From Nymphaea colorata (taxonomy: Eukaryota; Streptophyta; Magnoliopsida; Nymphaeales; Nymphaeaceae), in the NCBI RefSeq assembly GCF_008831285.2, contig NC_045142.1, positions 18,415,354 through 18,479,353 on the forward strand: 64,000 nt of DNA, given 5' to 3'. A model generated the notes under the pieces. That model was given only the letters and a program-made list of their open reading frames with translations, searched no databases and had not been told where the DNA came from. Shown here piece by piece: positions 15,001 to 24,800 of this stretch (within the stretch, counting starts at the first letter, position 1; each line of letters opens with the position of its first letter). Made by a program: the position numbers and the translations under genes.

Positions 15001-16516
15001 CACCAGACTCACCTTCAAAGCTTTCTCGATTGCTAAAGCAAAAACATGTGCATAAGGCTGACCTGCAGCCACATATATATTAGAACAAATACACAGTTCC
15101 AAAGGCCAAACACAAAGTAAAATACATGCCATAGTAGAACCAAATGAAAAATAGAATTCCCTAAAGATGAGAATGTCTCCACAGAAATTTTCGCTTGGCA
15201 ATTTGATTGGTAGAGTTCGTTCATTGAAGTCAGCAAACAAACTAACTAATATCAGGGAAAGCAAATCAGCACAAGTAAACATATTTTTTACTGCTAGTGA
15301 ATGTACAGCAAGAAAGTAAAAGTTATTATTATAAGAAGATGCCTCTGCATAAAAAGAATGGTCGCATACAACTTGTTAGTTGGACCAAGTTAGCACAAAA
15401 TGGGGAAAGATATTACTCAATCAACAACAATCTAAAACATCATTCATCACAAATGGAGAAATATATTACTCGATCAAAACAATCTAAAACGTTAATCATC
15501 CAGAGAACTATCCGATGAATGCGGACAATGAGAATATCTCTCCATTGACTAGAGAACAATCCTATAACTTTAAAATACCACCATTCAATTTTAAGAACGC
15601 CAAAAACTTGAAGCAAAAATAAGTTGAAGCAATATAGAAGTTTACCTTCTTGAGAACTTTGGGCCAATGCATCGGAACAGGGCACATATAAATATGGTAA
15701 AACCTGAATATCGTAATCGAAGAAAAGTCAGAAACAATCGCAACCCTAGTACTACCTGAAAGTAGCTTCAGTAGATAGATCCAACTCTATACTTGTAACT
15801 GATCATCGATTTGCATATAGGTCCAAATCCTACTTAAAATTTGTTGCAAATTTAAGGGCACCAAATTCTAAACTAAGACAATGCAAAGCATGCCTAAAAC
15901 GATACTGAGAAATCCAGGTATGATACCCACCTTCTTGATCGACAACAGGAGCGTTGTTCGAGAATTATCACTTATTTCTGATCAATGTGGACTAGAATTT
16001 CATGATCGCATGAAAACAGAGTTACACCCCAGAAGGCTTGCGAGTGAATAAGTTCTTGGTGCACATACATATTCACCGCGACACTTGACATATATTATAA
16101 CAAGCTTTGTGAAACGTCCATCATTTTCAACAAAAAGAATGCATGACAAGCGTTAACTGAATTCATACCCCATGAACATGCAGGCAAGTCTTCTGTCCAG
16201 ATAAGGTCGACCCGTATATCCTTATCACCGGAACTTCCGACACAATCTGCCCTATAAATTGCCGCAGATAACACGAATATCTCAATTCAACTATACGCCC
16301 ACATTTAAAAACGCTAGCACCGTTTCATGAAGCAATGACACGCAAGAGACACTGAAAAGTATCGAGGGAAGCAACAAGACCAGATTACTGGAAGAAAAAG
16401 GTACCCTGAAAATCGCTGTAACAGACGTCGAAATCTGGAATCAGAGGAGCCATGTAATAATCGAGAGAGACGACGCGAATGCTGAAAATTCTCGACACTC
16501 CCTCCTGTGACGCCAT
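1..16516 (-). CDS. REV3: DNA polymerase zeta catalytic subunit REV3, N-terminal part; runs off the left edge
   Basis: Catalytic subunit of the B-family translesion polymerase, which extends past DNA lesions in the nucleus. Exons (minus strand): 16516-16405, 16251-16169, 15703-15646, 15062-15013, 14865-14753, 14562-14520, 9914-9846, 8063-7935, 7839-7677, 7554-7463, 7383-7141, 7064-6996, 6079-4519, 2929-2585, 2498-2320 and 638 to about 493. All junctions are GT-AG and in frame, about 1151 codons. Residues 1-219 match the plant REV3 N-terminus ([46 protein letters not shown]). The large exon (residues about 409-928) carries the poorly conserved linker with the [10 protein letters not shown] block. 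Exons 15-16 hold [10 protein letters not shown] and [16 protein letters not shown], the start of the exonuclease-like domain, where SIE stands in place of the catalytic DIE. An in-frame upstream ATG at 16705 lies outside the TATA box at 16636-16643, so 16516 is preferred. The family is usually about 1900-2100 aa, so the polymerase domain lies beyond position 1. The last donor (493) is the least certain. Confidence 0.93.
1053..1580. repeat. 265-bp tandem duplication in REV3 intron 15
   Basis: The sequence from 1053 (CGACCTAATTAGTAATGAAC) starts again at 1318 and runs for almost the whole unit with scattered substitutions and an A-rich tail in each copy. It lies in the 1681-bp intron 639-2319 and shows no coding potential. 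The two A-rich ends fit a duplicated short element, but no terminal repeats were recognised. Confidence 0.85.
2930..4518 (-). other. REV3 intron 13 (1.6 kb)
   Basis: GT-AG intron between the large exon 13 and exon 14. It contains a (GA)n run at 3018-3042. I see no exon, RNA gene or recognisable transposon in it; the ORF at 3230-3451 has no family resemblance. Confidence 0.75.
6561..6602. repeat. (CT)n microsatellite in REV3 intron 12
   Basis: Pure to near-pure CT run within intron 6080-6995; a (TG)n run at 6295-6313 lies in the same intron. The overlapping plus and minus ORFs here are low-complexity artefacts. Confidence 0.9.
9915..14519 (-). other. REV3 intron 6, the largest of this gene (4.6 kb)
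   Basis: It separates the exon ending RVASLLL (14562-14520) from the exon GGSILNRC (9914-9846). It has been expanded by the 2.27 kb LTR-like insertion at 10901-13171. AT-rich sequence sharing the 16-mer AAAACATGATATTTTC lies on both sides (about 10840 and 13585). Confidence 0.75.
10901..13171 (+). mobile_element. candidate solo LTR or non-autonomous LTR-type element inside REV3 intron 6
   Basis: The segment begins TGTAACGCTCG and ends GGAATGTGACA, so it has TGT...ACA ends as in plant LTRs. The 7-mer ACATTTT occurs immediately before (10893-10899) and at the right junction (13169-13175), consistent with a target-site duplication overlapping the LTR end. Composition changes sharply at 10901 from AT-rich intron to GC- and CT-rich DNA (10910-11350), which resembles a promoter and 5' leader. 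Splice-like sites (GTAAGG near 11144, GTGAGC near 11537, acceptors near 11392, 12117 and 12840) also occur on the plus strand. No gag or pol coding is visible. An alternative is a captured, transcribed non-coding gene fragment. Confidence 0.4.
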
Positions 16517-16635
16517 TCTCCGGCGAATTAGGGCACAGATACACCGCGATGTCAACGATAGGACATGACATGAAGCGATCGCAGGAACACCCCACCCCTG
16601 CAATGGTTTTGATCTTCTTTTGCCGCCATTTGAAG

Positions 16636-16643
16636 TATTTATA
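16636..16643 (-). promoter_or_regulatory. TATA box of REV3
   Basis: The minus strand reads TATAAATA about 120 bp upstream of the REV3 ATG at 16516. It is a close match to the plant TATA consensus at a fitting distance. It supports the shorter protein start, because the upstream in-frame ATG at 16705 would lie before it. Confidence 0.5.
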
Positions 16644-16739
16644 GTTGAAGAAGGGTGGGAAGCTGTTGAGGCCTGAGGGTAGTAGATTCCGGTCTTCCAG
16701 AGCACGCTTTCTTGAACCGAGACGATGCGGCAAGCGTCG

Positions 16740-16802
16740 CGACACGTTACGGCCTTAAACTTAACGACACGTTACGGCCCTAAACTTAACGACACGTTAA
16801 GG
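16740..16802. repeat. 25-bp tandem array upstream of REV3
   Basis: Two nearly identical 25-bp units begin at 16740 and 16765, with a partial third at 16790. Each starts CGACACGTTA and the full units continue CGGCC. The array lies about 100 bp upstream of the REV3 TATA box, in the promoter-proximal region. Whether it binds a factor is not shown by sequence. Confidence 0.8.
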
Positions 16803-17228
16803 GCTCGCGTTTGTCGGAACGCGAAAACACCAACTGGCTCCCACGATTTAATTCTGTCTGCAATTAACGTTAGAAACCGTCCAACGGTCGGTTAAGGTGG
16901 CCATTTTGCTTGCTAAATAATAGTGACCTTTAAAATTCATATAACCTACCAATATAAGGATCACGCAGGCTTGTGCGGGCAGTTGCCCACACAATCTCAT
17001 TCTTTTATATGATCTTATATATTGGTTGGTCCCACGCATTTGCGTACTTATACAAAATGTGTCCTTCGAATATGTATTTATTTTTATAGTGCCTCTTAAT
17101 ATTTGTTTATATTTATGAGATTGTTTGGTCGTTGTCATATAAAGTTCAAGTCAAACACCATTACAAGTGTCTCACGAATATGCTTCTTTTTTTTTAATTT
17201 ATGTAATAATAACAATGTGTTTGTCAAT

Positions 17229-17372
17229 AGGTCGTTTGGTAACAATAATAAATTGTAACTGTCATATGAGGCTACCTCAAGGTTCTTACATATTGTTCCA
17301 TATATACATCTCTAATTATGGGCTAAATTTATGAAACATTACCAGTTTGTTATTATTATCAAACACTCCTTA
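17229..17372. mobile_element. MITE-like inverted-repeat element
   Basis: The left end reads GTCGTTTGGTAACAATAATA and the right end is its imperfect inverse (TTATTATTATCAAACACTCC), giving about 20-bp terminal inverted repeats around a 100-bp AT-rich core. There is no coding capacity. The superfamily is not settled by sequence alone; a GNNGTTTGG terminus is common in plant MITEs. Confidence 0.5.
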
Positions 17373-17504
17373 TAAGAATCAATGTTTTTTAATTACTGCT
17401 CCTCAACCAGGGGTGGAGGTAACAGGTAAGGGTAGTTGGAAGGAGTCATGCCCACCCCCTGCCCTCCCCCCACACACCCCGCCTCCTCCAAAAATTTGAA
17501 CTTA

Positions 17505-17549
<45 letters not shown>

Positions 17550-17855
17550 CCAAAAGTTTATAGTTTTGCCACTTGACTTTGATGGATTTCATAGTAAACA
17601 ACACAGATAACTATTTTTGCCACTAACTATATGGAAGTAGGTCATGACACTCAGAATTGATGCCACAAAGCATACACTAATTTGCAAAAGTAAATAAATG
17701 AAAGTCGAAGACTAGAGTCCAAATCTTATTTGAATACATTTTAGTTCCATAATTAAAATGTTGCCTCTTCTAATATGCTAAAATAAATTAACATGAAACC
17801 ATGAAGCTCTAACTATTGTGTTGTCCATAATATGATAAGTGGCAGAGCCAGCGTG

Positions 17856-17887
17856 GGGCTGGCGTGCGCGCTTGCCCACGCCAGCCC
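17856..17887. repeat. GC-rich perfect hairpin
   Basis: Arms GGGCTGGCGTG (17856-17866) and CACGCCAGCCC (17877-17887) are exact inverse complements around a 10-base loop, in otherwise AT-rich DNA. It is probably the remnant of a repeat. Confidence 0.7.
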
Positions 17888-20003
17888 AAGATTTTTCCAT
17901 TGGATTTCTTTTTCAAGCTGCAATTGTCATCAATCATTTTTAAAATAATTGCACTCCACTCGAAGAGGGATTCCCTCTATTATCTTTTAAATTATATGTT
18001 CTAAGTTCGAACCCATTTCAGAACTCATACTCGGTGATGAGAATTGCTTCCATATGAATGGATTCATTGCTTGTAACCTACTAAGTTGTGATAATTATTC
18101 ACATTATATATATATATTAGGCTGCATTAATCCAGTGTGCAGTCACATGGGATCCTGGATCAGGATTGCCATGTTTTTTAGGGGGCGTTTGGTATCTATA
18201 ACATATTGTTCTTGTTGAATGATTCTACACCAAAATTTAGGGTAGATTTATGAAACATTATGTTATAGGGTTTATAAATCTGCCTCAATTTTTTAAACAA
18301 CTTCACTGAATAGTAGCAATATAATTTTGCCCCAAAGATTGAAGCAGATTCGTAAAATAATAAAACTAATGTACCATGAATCTACCTTAATTTTTTAAGT
18401 AGGTTCATCATGTTCAAATAATCGAGTTGAGTTTGAGTTTGAGTTGGAGATCAAAGCTTCGTCAAGCATCCCTCAATGTTTGTTTATTTTTACATTAGTA
18501 TCTTCAAATGTTTGTTTTGTTCTATATGTGACTGCCCCGTCGTATGTGAAAATCTATGAATGGGTGCCCCCTCCAGAAAACTTTTCTGGCTCCGCCACTG
18601 AATATGATAATTTATGGGTGGGTGGGGTTTTCCATTGCAGAAGGTCAAGGCCTCCACCCAATCCCCTGTCCTCCAAAGGTACAAAGCTTACTTTTGGTGT
18701 TTCATGCTGCCGTCCCTCCGTGCTTGATAAGCACCAACAAGTGGGTCGCCAATAAGCACCAACAAAAATTACTCTAACCATAATCATCTGATTAATGCTA
18801 ATCTAGTTATTGAACTATACAATTGAATGGAGGATAATGCATTAAACCAACAGGAAAAAACCAAAAATCTTCATGCCATGTTTATAATTATTTATATGAT
18901 TATGATGCAAAACTGCGGAGATATGGACTTTTGTCCCTTTTATTTTAGAGGACTGAAACAAACAATCCTAATGTAATTGGAACAAGGAATAAACTAACAC
19001 ATCAAGCTACTTTTTCCTACCATGGTAGTGTATCTTTAAATATCAATATCAACATAATTATATTAAAGAGTCCTCTATAATGTGTTTACATGTATAGAGC
19101 AAATGATAAAGTAACAAATATGTGGATTATAGCCCATGCTCTAATGTGCTAAACAAGCTATTTCAATCAATAACCTAATATTGCCTCAAAGCTAATGACA
19201 AACTGACACTCGACATTATTGTAAATATATAACCTAACATATAGAAAAACAAACTACTTATATGCAAGCGATATTGCCATTAAAGCCAATAAACATATAA
19301 AGCCCCACTTTGAAAAGTCTACTTTGGCATATAAGATTTTGAGCAATATTGGGATACTTTTATAAAAATGGATGTTAAGTGATTGATTGTTTTGATTTTT
19401 TTTTTTTAAGGACCAAAACTGCTAAGAGATAAGTTGGGATCCATCGTATCAAGAGCCTGAACCTAGTGTGAGGTCAGGTCGTGACAAAATATAAAAAATG
19501 TCACGAAAAAAAAACCTCTATACTTAAGCAGAAAAATAACACAAGTAAAGAGTAGAAAGTTGCCAACAATAGTTTATCGAAACAACTTATGGCACACAAA
19601 AATGCCACCAAAAAACTATGTTACTGACGCTTATGAAAAGTGGACGCGTTATTTATAGTTATTGCTATTGCGACTTAACTACCAGAATAAAACAGAAAAG
19701 CATCACATAAAGATATAGGTATGTAATTAACTCACATGACACGAGCGACACGAGCAGCCCGTCAGTAATACTGACGAGCAACATTGAGAATGTGTGTCAT
19801 AATGTTGAAGGTTCATTAGCGATGCATTGTTTGCATCTGCTGTCCATTTTCATTGGTGCTTATGCTGAGTTGTTGGAGGTTGTACTTGTACAATGACTTT
19901 GTGCCACCAAAGTTCTCTCGTTTTAGTGGCATTTTTTAATGCCAGCGGCGAGGGAGTCAGAAATTTTGGGAAAGGGACATTAATTGAAAAATCATGATCT
20001 CTT

Positions 20004-20172
20004 AATGGTTGTTTGATTATAACAGTATACCATTAGTGTCTCATGGATTTGTCACAAAAAACTAGGTTTATTCATGAAATGCTTTAACAAGCATCTTATG
20101 AAACCCTCTCGTTTGTTAAAACATATTTATGGGACGGTAATAATGTGTTATCGTTGCCAAACAGCCCTTTAA
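20004..20172. mobile_element. MITE-like inverted-repeat element
   Basis: Ends TTAATGGTTGTTTGATTATA and, inverted, TTAAAGGGCTGTTTGGCAAC share the TGTTTG core and an ATAAC motif. Size is about 170 bp and there is no ORF of note. Confidence 0.4.
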
Positions 20173-20948
20173 GGAGCACCAATGCACACATAATGCACCA
20201 ATGTACATATAATGCCAAATGGTTAAAGGCACCTGTGTGAAAAATAATAAATTTTTGAGGGGTTGGTGCGGGCAGCTCCCACATGTTGCTTATATTTTAC
20301 ATATATTACAATTAATAAAACACAAAATTAAAACATACACAAAATAAAGTCATTTTAACTGAGGCATCCATCTCAACGAGAGTAGTCCACAAGCTAGAGT
20401 TATCCAACTGCAACTTCTCAAGTGCACAAGTGGAATGATTTAGAAATACAAACTTCTTATGTCCTAAAACCCAAGGGATGGGACATGACATACCAGTATA
20501 AACACTCATATTGACCAAGTTTTCTCCTTGTCATGTTCAAAGTGCAACTGGAAGCATACAAGTTTGAGAAAAGTACACAACACAATGACAAAGGGCATGT
20601 TTAACTCACAGCAAAGAAAAAAAAAAAAGCGTTTTAGAGACAAGAAACCTATGTTTTCTTTTTGGCTTGAAAAAGAGTTTTTCATTTTATTCATGTATGC
20701 AGAAGCTTTGAAGGCTAAGGCTGCTTTATTGGTAGACACGTCAAGTAAAAAGTGTTACATTGTCACTATTTCTTGTCCAAAATGGGAATGAAATTGCCCA
20801 CTACGTTGTCACCGGCCTGCCAACCCGATCAGCTAAGAAATATCCCCTCCCCAAAGTTATTCACCCCAAAACAAGTTTTTATTTGCACAAATATACATAA
20901 AAACAACGTTTTTCGAAACTCGTTAAAAAATATTTTGTATAAAACTGA

Positions 20949-21281
20949 CGGGTGTTTGGGTGACATTTGAAACCGGGTTTTGGAGTGTTGAGGTGCCATC
21001 AAAACTGAGCAAAGAAAAGAAAACCTAGTTTTGACATAAGTTGGTTTTGTAAAAAGGAATGAAAAACATGGTCCCTTTCAAGTTATTAAAAAATGTAAAA
21101 AGGAATGAAAAACATGGTCCCTTTCAAGTTATTAAAAAACTATACAAACTATGTTTAGATGTATCACATAAAAAAAAAAAAAAAGAGAAGTTAAACTCAT
21201 TGATTAAGCAAATTGGTTTTCATAAAACCTCGTTGTGACAAAACTGAGTTAGAGGAAGATGATATCATCCAAACGCCCCCT
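20949..21281. mobile_element. MITE-like element with an internal tandem duplication
   Basis: The left end CGGGTGTTTGGGTGACAT pairs with the inverse of the right end (AGGGGGCGTTTGGATGATAT). Inside, about 45 bp containing AAAAAGGAATGAAAAACATG is duplicated in tandem at about 21053-21140. The element lies about 550 bp upstream of the TON2 start. Confidence 0.45.
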
Positions 21282-21654
21282 AAATTTTTTCAAAAGTCAA
21301 AATTTCAATGTCATATAAATTCTGGCAAACGAATTAGTTCAAAGTAATTTTTTGTTCGTAACAAAATATCGATATTGCATTTCTGCATATAAGACACTAT
21401 CGTTGGCGAAGTTCAAACGTTAATAACAACAAAAGTGCAGGCGATCAAGCCGCAAGAACCATAGCGAGATTTTCGACAAGCAAGCCATTAATAACTAAAG
21501 AAATCTGCAAAGTTAATGTTAAAATATATCTGAAATAGTTAGGCATTAATTAATCGGCGAATAGAGGACGACATTTCATCGGATTTCAGCCTTCAACTGG
21601 ACGTTTTTGCTCCTTCTCCTCCCCTCCGCCTCTCTTCGGCGCCAACGCTGATGC

Positions 21655-21662
21655 TATAAAAG
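21655..21662 (+). promoter_or_regulatory. TATA box of TON2
   Basis: TATAAAAG lies 172 bp upstream of the ATG at 21834, in a locally GC-rich, CT-rich stretch typical of a plant core promoter and 5' leader. Confidence 0.5.
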
Positions 21663-21833
21663 GGTCCACAGAAAGCCACGTTACGGCCTTCACCTGCCGG
21701 TAACCAGATCGAGCGAAACGCCAACAGATCCCCCTGAGAAGAGGAGTAAGGGTCAGACAGCAAGCCCCGGTACGAGCAAGAGGAGAGTGAGGGGAGCACA
21801 GAGAGAGGCGCGAACCGAGGGGAGAAGGGAGGA

Positions 21834-24800
21834 ATGTACAGCGGTTCGAGCGATGGCGAGGGCCATGACTCCACTCAGAAGAAGATACCCCCGGCTTCCT
21901 CGATGCTCTGGGTCCGCAACCTCCGACGCTACGTGGGATCTGGCGCAGGACTCGGCTCTGAAGCCCTAATGGGTTCGTTCTCCTCCCTTCATGAGTTTCT
22001 CCTTTGTGCGAAATTCTTAGGGTTTCCTTTTCGCCTGATTCTGTTTTGAGCTGCAGAACTCGAAACGAAGAGGATATTGCTTGATTTATTCAAGGAAAGG
22101 CATCAGAAGAATGCCGAAGCTGGTGCCATCCCTAGCTTCTATAAGAAGGTGAGCTTGTCGTTTCTTTTGCCTTTTCCTTTTCAGTTTCCGTGCTCGTTTA
22201 TCTGTTGATTTTAGTGTGTTTTTAGTGCAGAAACCGGAGGAAGGGTCTATTAGTCATAGGGTTCAGAGACTAGCCAAATATAGGTTTCTCAAGGTAATCT
22301 TCTTTGCTTTCTTGCATGATCTGTTTTTCATGTTCTCTGGTAGTTTGGAAATTTAGGGACGCGAAAACGGTTTTCTTATGTGCCTCATTCAGCCACATTG
22401 TCTTTTTCTTTTGCTGCGATGTAGAAACAATCAGATCTCTTGTTAAATGCTGATGATTTGGATGCCATGTGGGTCTGCTTGAGAGAGAATTGCGTGATCG
22501 ATGACACTACCGGTGCAGAAAAGGTTAGTTACGATCTCTTTTTTATTTTTTGGGTTGGGGTAATGCGTCTGCTTTGCGATTCTTATTATTTTAATTGCTT
22601 ATTAAAATTGGAGAGTTTGTTGTGCAGACTACTTATTTGAACCGTTGCTCTAAGCTAATTTGAAAAGAAAAAGGGCAATCTTTTTCTCAGTAGATGGACA
22701 AGTTAAATATCAATAACCTATGAACATGATCTTTTCTGCTTTAGGTTTAGGTCTTGTCTGTTTAATGAATGCTCTTTTTCATTTACTTGCGAACTGAACT
22801 GAGATCTAAATTGTTTGGTGTTAGTCTTTCGTATGCCCAAATATATTTTTGGCCACTTGCAATTTTAAAATGATAGCAGAGGAAATATCAGTATATTTAT
22901 TGTACTTACTGTAAACGTTACTCTGGAACTGGATGACAAGAAGATATACTTCTAACGTGCATTTGTTTTATACAGACTAAGTAGATGCACTCTCTTTTCT
23001 GATTCAGAAACATCAAACTGCCCGGAATGCCTATTTGACTAAGTATTGTATTATATGTTGAAGAACCAAGTTGTGACATTTTACACTGTCATGGTACATG
23101 TAGTATTATATATCAAGTAATGGAGTTAAAAAATCATAGCAAATGGGTTGTACATGCTACATGCTCACATGAATACATATGCATGTACATATCCTGATTC
23201 CAACATAAAATTGTTTGTTTACCTTTTTACTTTTTTTTGTCATTATGAATCATTTGATCTCAATCACGAGCTGTTGTGTTATACCTTGCAAATTCAGTCC
23301 ACTAGTATCCTCATTTCAAGGTGCGAGTTCTATAATTATGAGTCTGATTTATGAAATTCTGCTAGTGCAGATGAATTATGAAGACTTTTGCCACATAGCT
23401 TCTGTTTGTGCGGAGCAGATTGGACCAAAATGTCGCCGTTTTTTCAGTCCATCAAATTTTATGAAATTTGAAAAAGATGAGTGTGGAAGAATAGCAATAT
23501 TGCCATTTTATCTCTATGTGATGCGGACGGTATGGTGTCCTTTTTTCTTATTTCCTAGCTTTATCTCTCGCTTATTGAATTTGAGACCTCTTGTCACATC
23601 TGTCCTTTCCCCTGCCCCCATGATTTTGTGCCTTTCTTCTCATTGCAAGGAGGATGGACCCTCTCTCTCTCACACACACACACACGCACACACACACGCA
23701 CACACACACACAAATAGACTTATCCATGCACCCACACACAGATATTGTTGCATACCTATGATCATGTCACTTGTGTCTTTTATGTAGGTTTCACTCACTC
23801 AAGCAAGAATTGATATGAGTGAGCTAGATGAAGATGGTGATGGGTTTCTGCTACCTCATGTAAGATTTCTTTAAAGACATGTTTTGTAGCTTCTGTTCTA
23901 GGAATTGCATAACAAGTTGGTATTTCTTTTAGGATAGATATTTCATCTAAATTTTAGAAGCCTTCCACTTGATCATAGAAATTAATTCCTCAAAAAGTTA
24001 TGGTTTTAACGACTATATTCTGTACACCTTTTTTACCCTAAGCCCATTTGTTTAAGCCTATTTCATGGTGTGGTGAACTTGCCAAATCTTGACATCCTTG
24101 TGCTAACTTCAGATGCCATTGCATTCTATCTATAATCAATAGGGAAGCTGATTTACCTTTTCGATGCTAGGAAATGGAGGCTTATATCAGAGGCCTTATC
24201 CCTAATCTTGCTCAGCTCAGAGATATGCCAACCGCTTTTGTGCAAATGTACTGCCGTATAGCTGCACACAAGTTCTTTTTCTTCTGTGATCCTCACAGGC
24301 GAGGTGGGCCATCCTTTCCTGAAGTGTGATTTCTATGGAGAATATTTTGTTTTTTTCTCATCTGCAGTCATTAGTGAGCTTGTACATTATTATTTTTATG
24401 TCCTTGTATTTGTTACATAAGCCAACCTGGAGGATCAGATATGGTTTGTTACACTTATTTGTGCATGCACGCATGGTATTTGGAGCTTATTATTTAGATT
24501 GTGAATAGCGATAAAGAGTTATCATACCCCTTAGACATGCAGCCATGTGAATGTTGCATGTCACTAATGCATAATCTAGAAACTGATTATGGTTATGTCA
24601 AAACCAGAAATTCAATTAGCAGCTGGAATCTTCTTTTAATCCTTTCTAAACAATTTTCTTTTCCCAGGGAAAGCCTGCATCAAGAAGATCCTTCTTAGTA
24701 ATTGCCTCCAAGAACTAATGGAACTACACCAGGTTTGCTAATTTTTAAGGGTTTTTTGTTTTTTTTCTTTTACCTTGCAATGTTAAAATTGATTTAGTTA

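Larger units (their letters stand above)
16517..21833. other. intergenic region between divergent REV3 and TON2, rich in small inverted-repeat elements
   Basis: No gene recognised. It holds the REV3 promoter at the left, MITE-like elements at 17229-17372, 20004-20172 and 20949-21281, a single GGGGGCGTTTGGT end at 18181, a (TA)n run at about 17510-17548, a GC hairpin at 17856-17887, and the TON2 TATA box at 21655. The short ORFs at 18444-18787 lie in a low-copy-looking, transposon-like stretch and resemble no protein I know. Confidence 0.7.

Noticed and set aside
16740-16802. Regular short repeats as a possible CRISPR array
   Set aside because: The repeats are head-to-tail without spacers, in a plant promoter.
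18444-18787. Overlapping ORFs on both strands, partly Pro/Gly-rich
   Set aside because: No recognised domain; repeat-like surroundings and conflicting frames.
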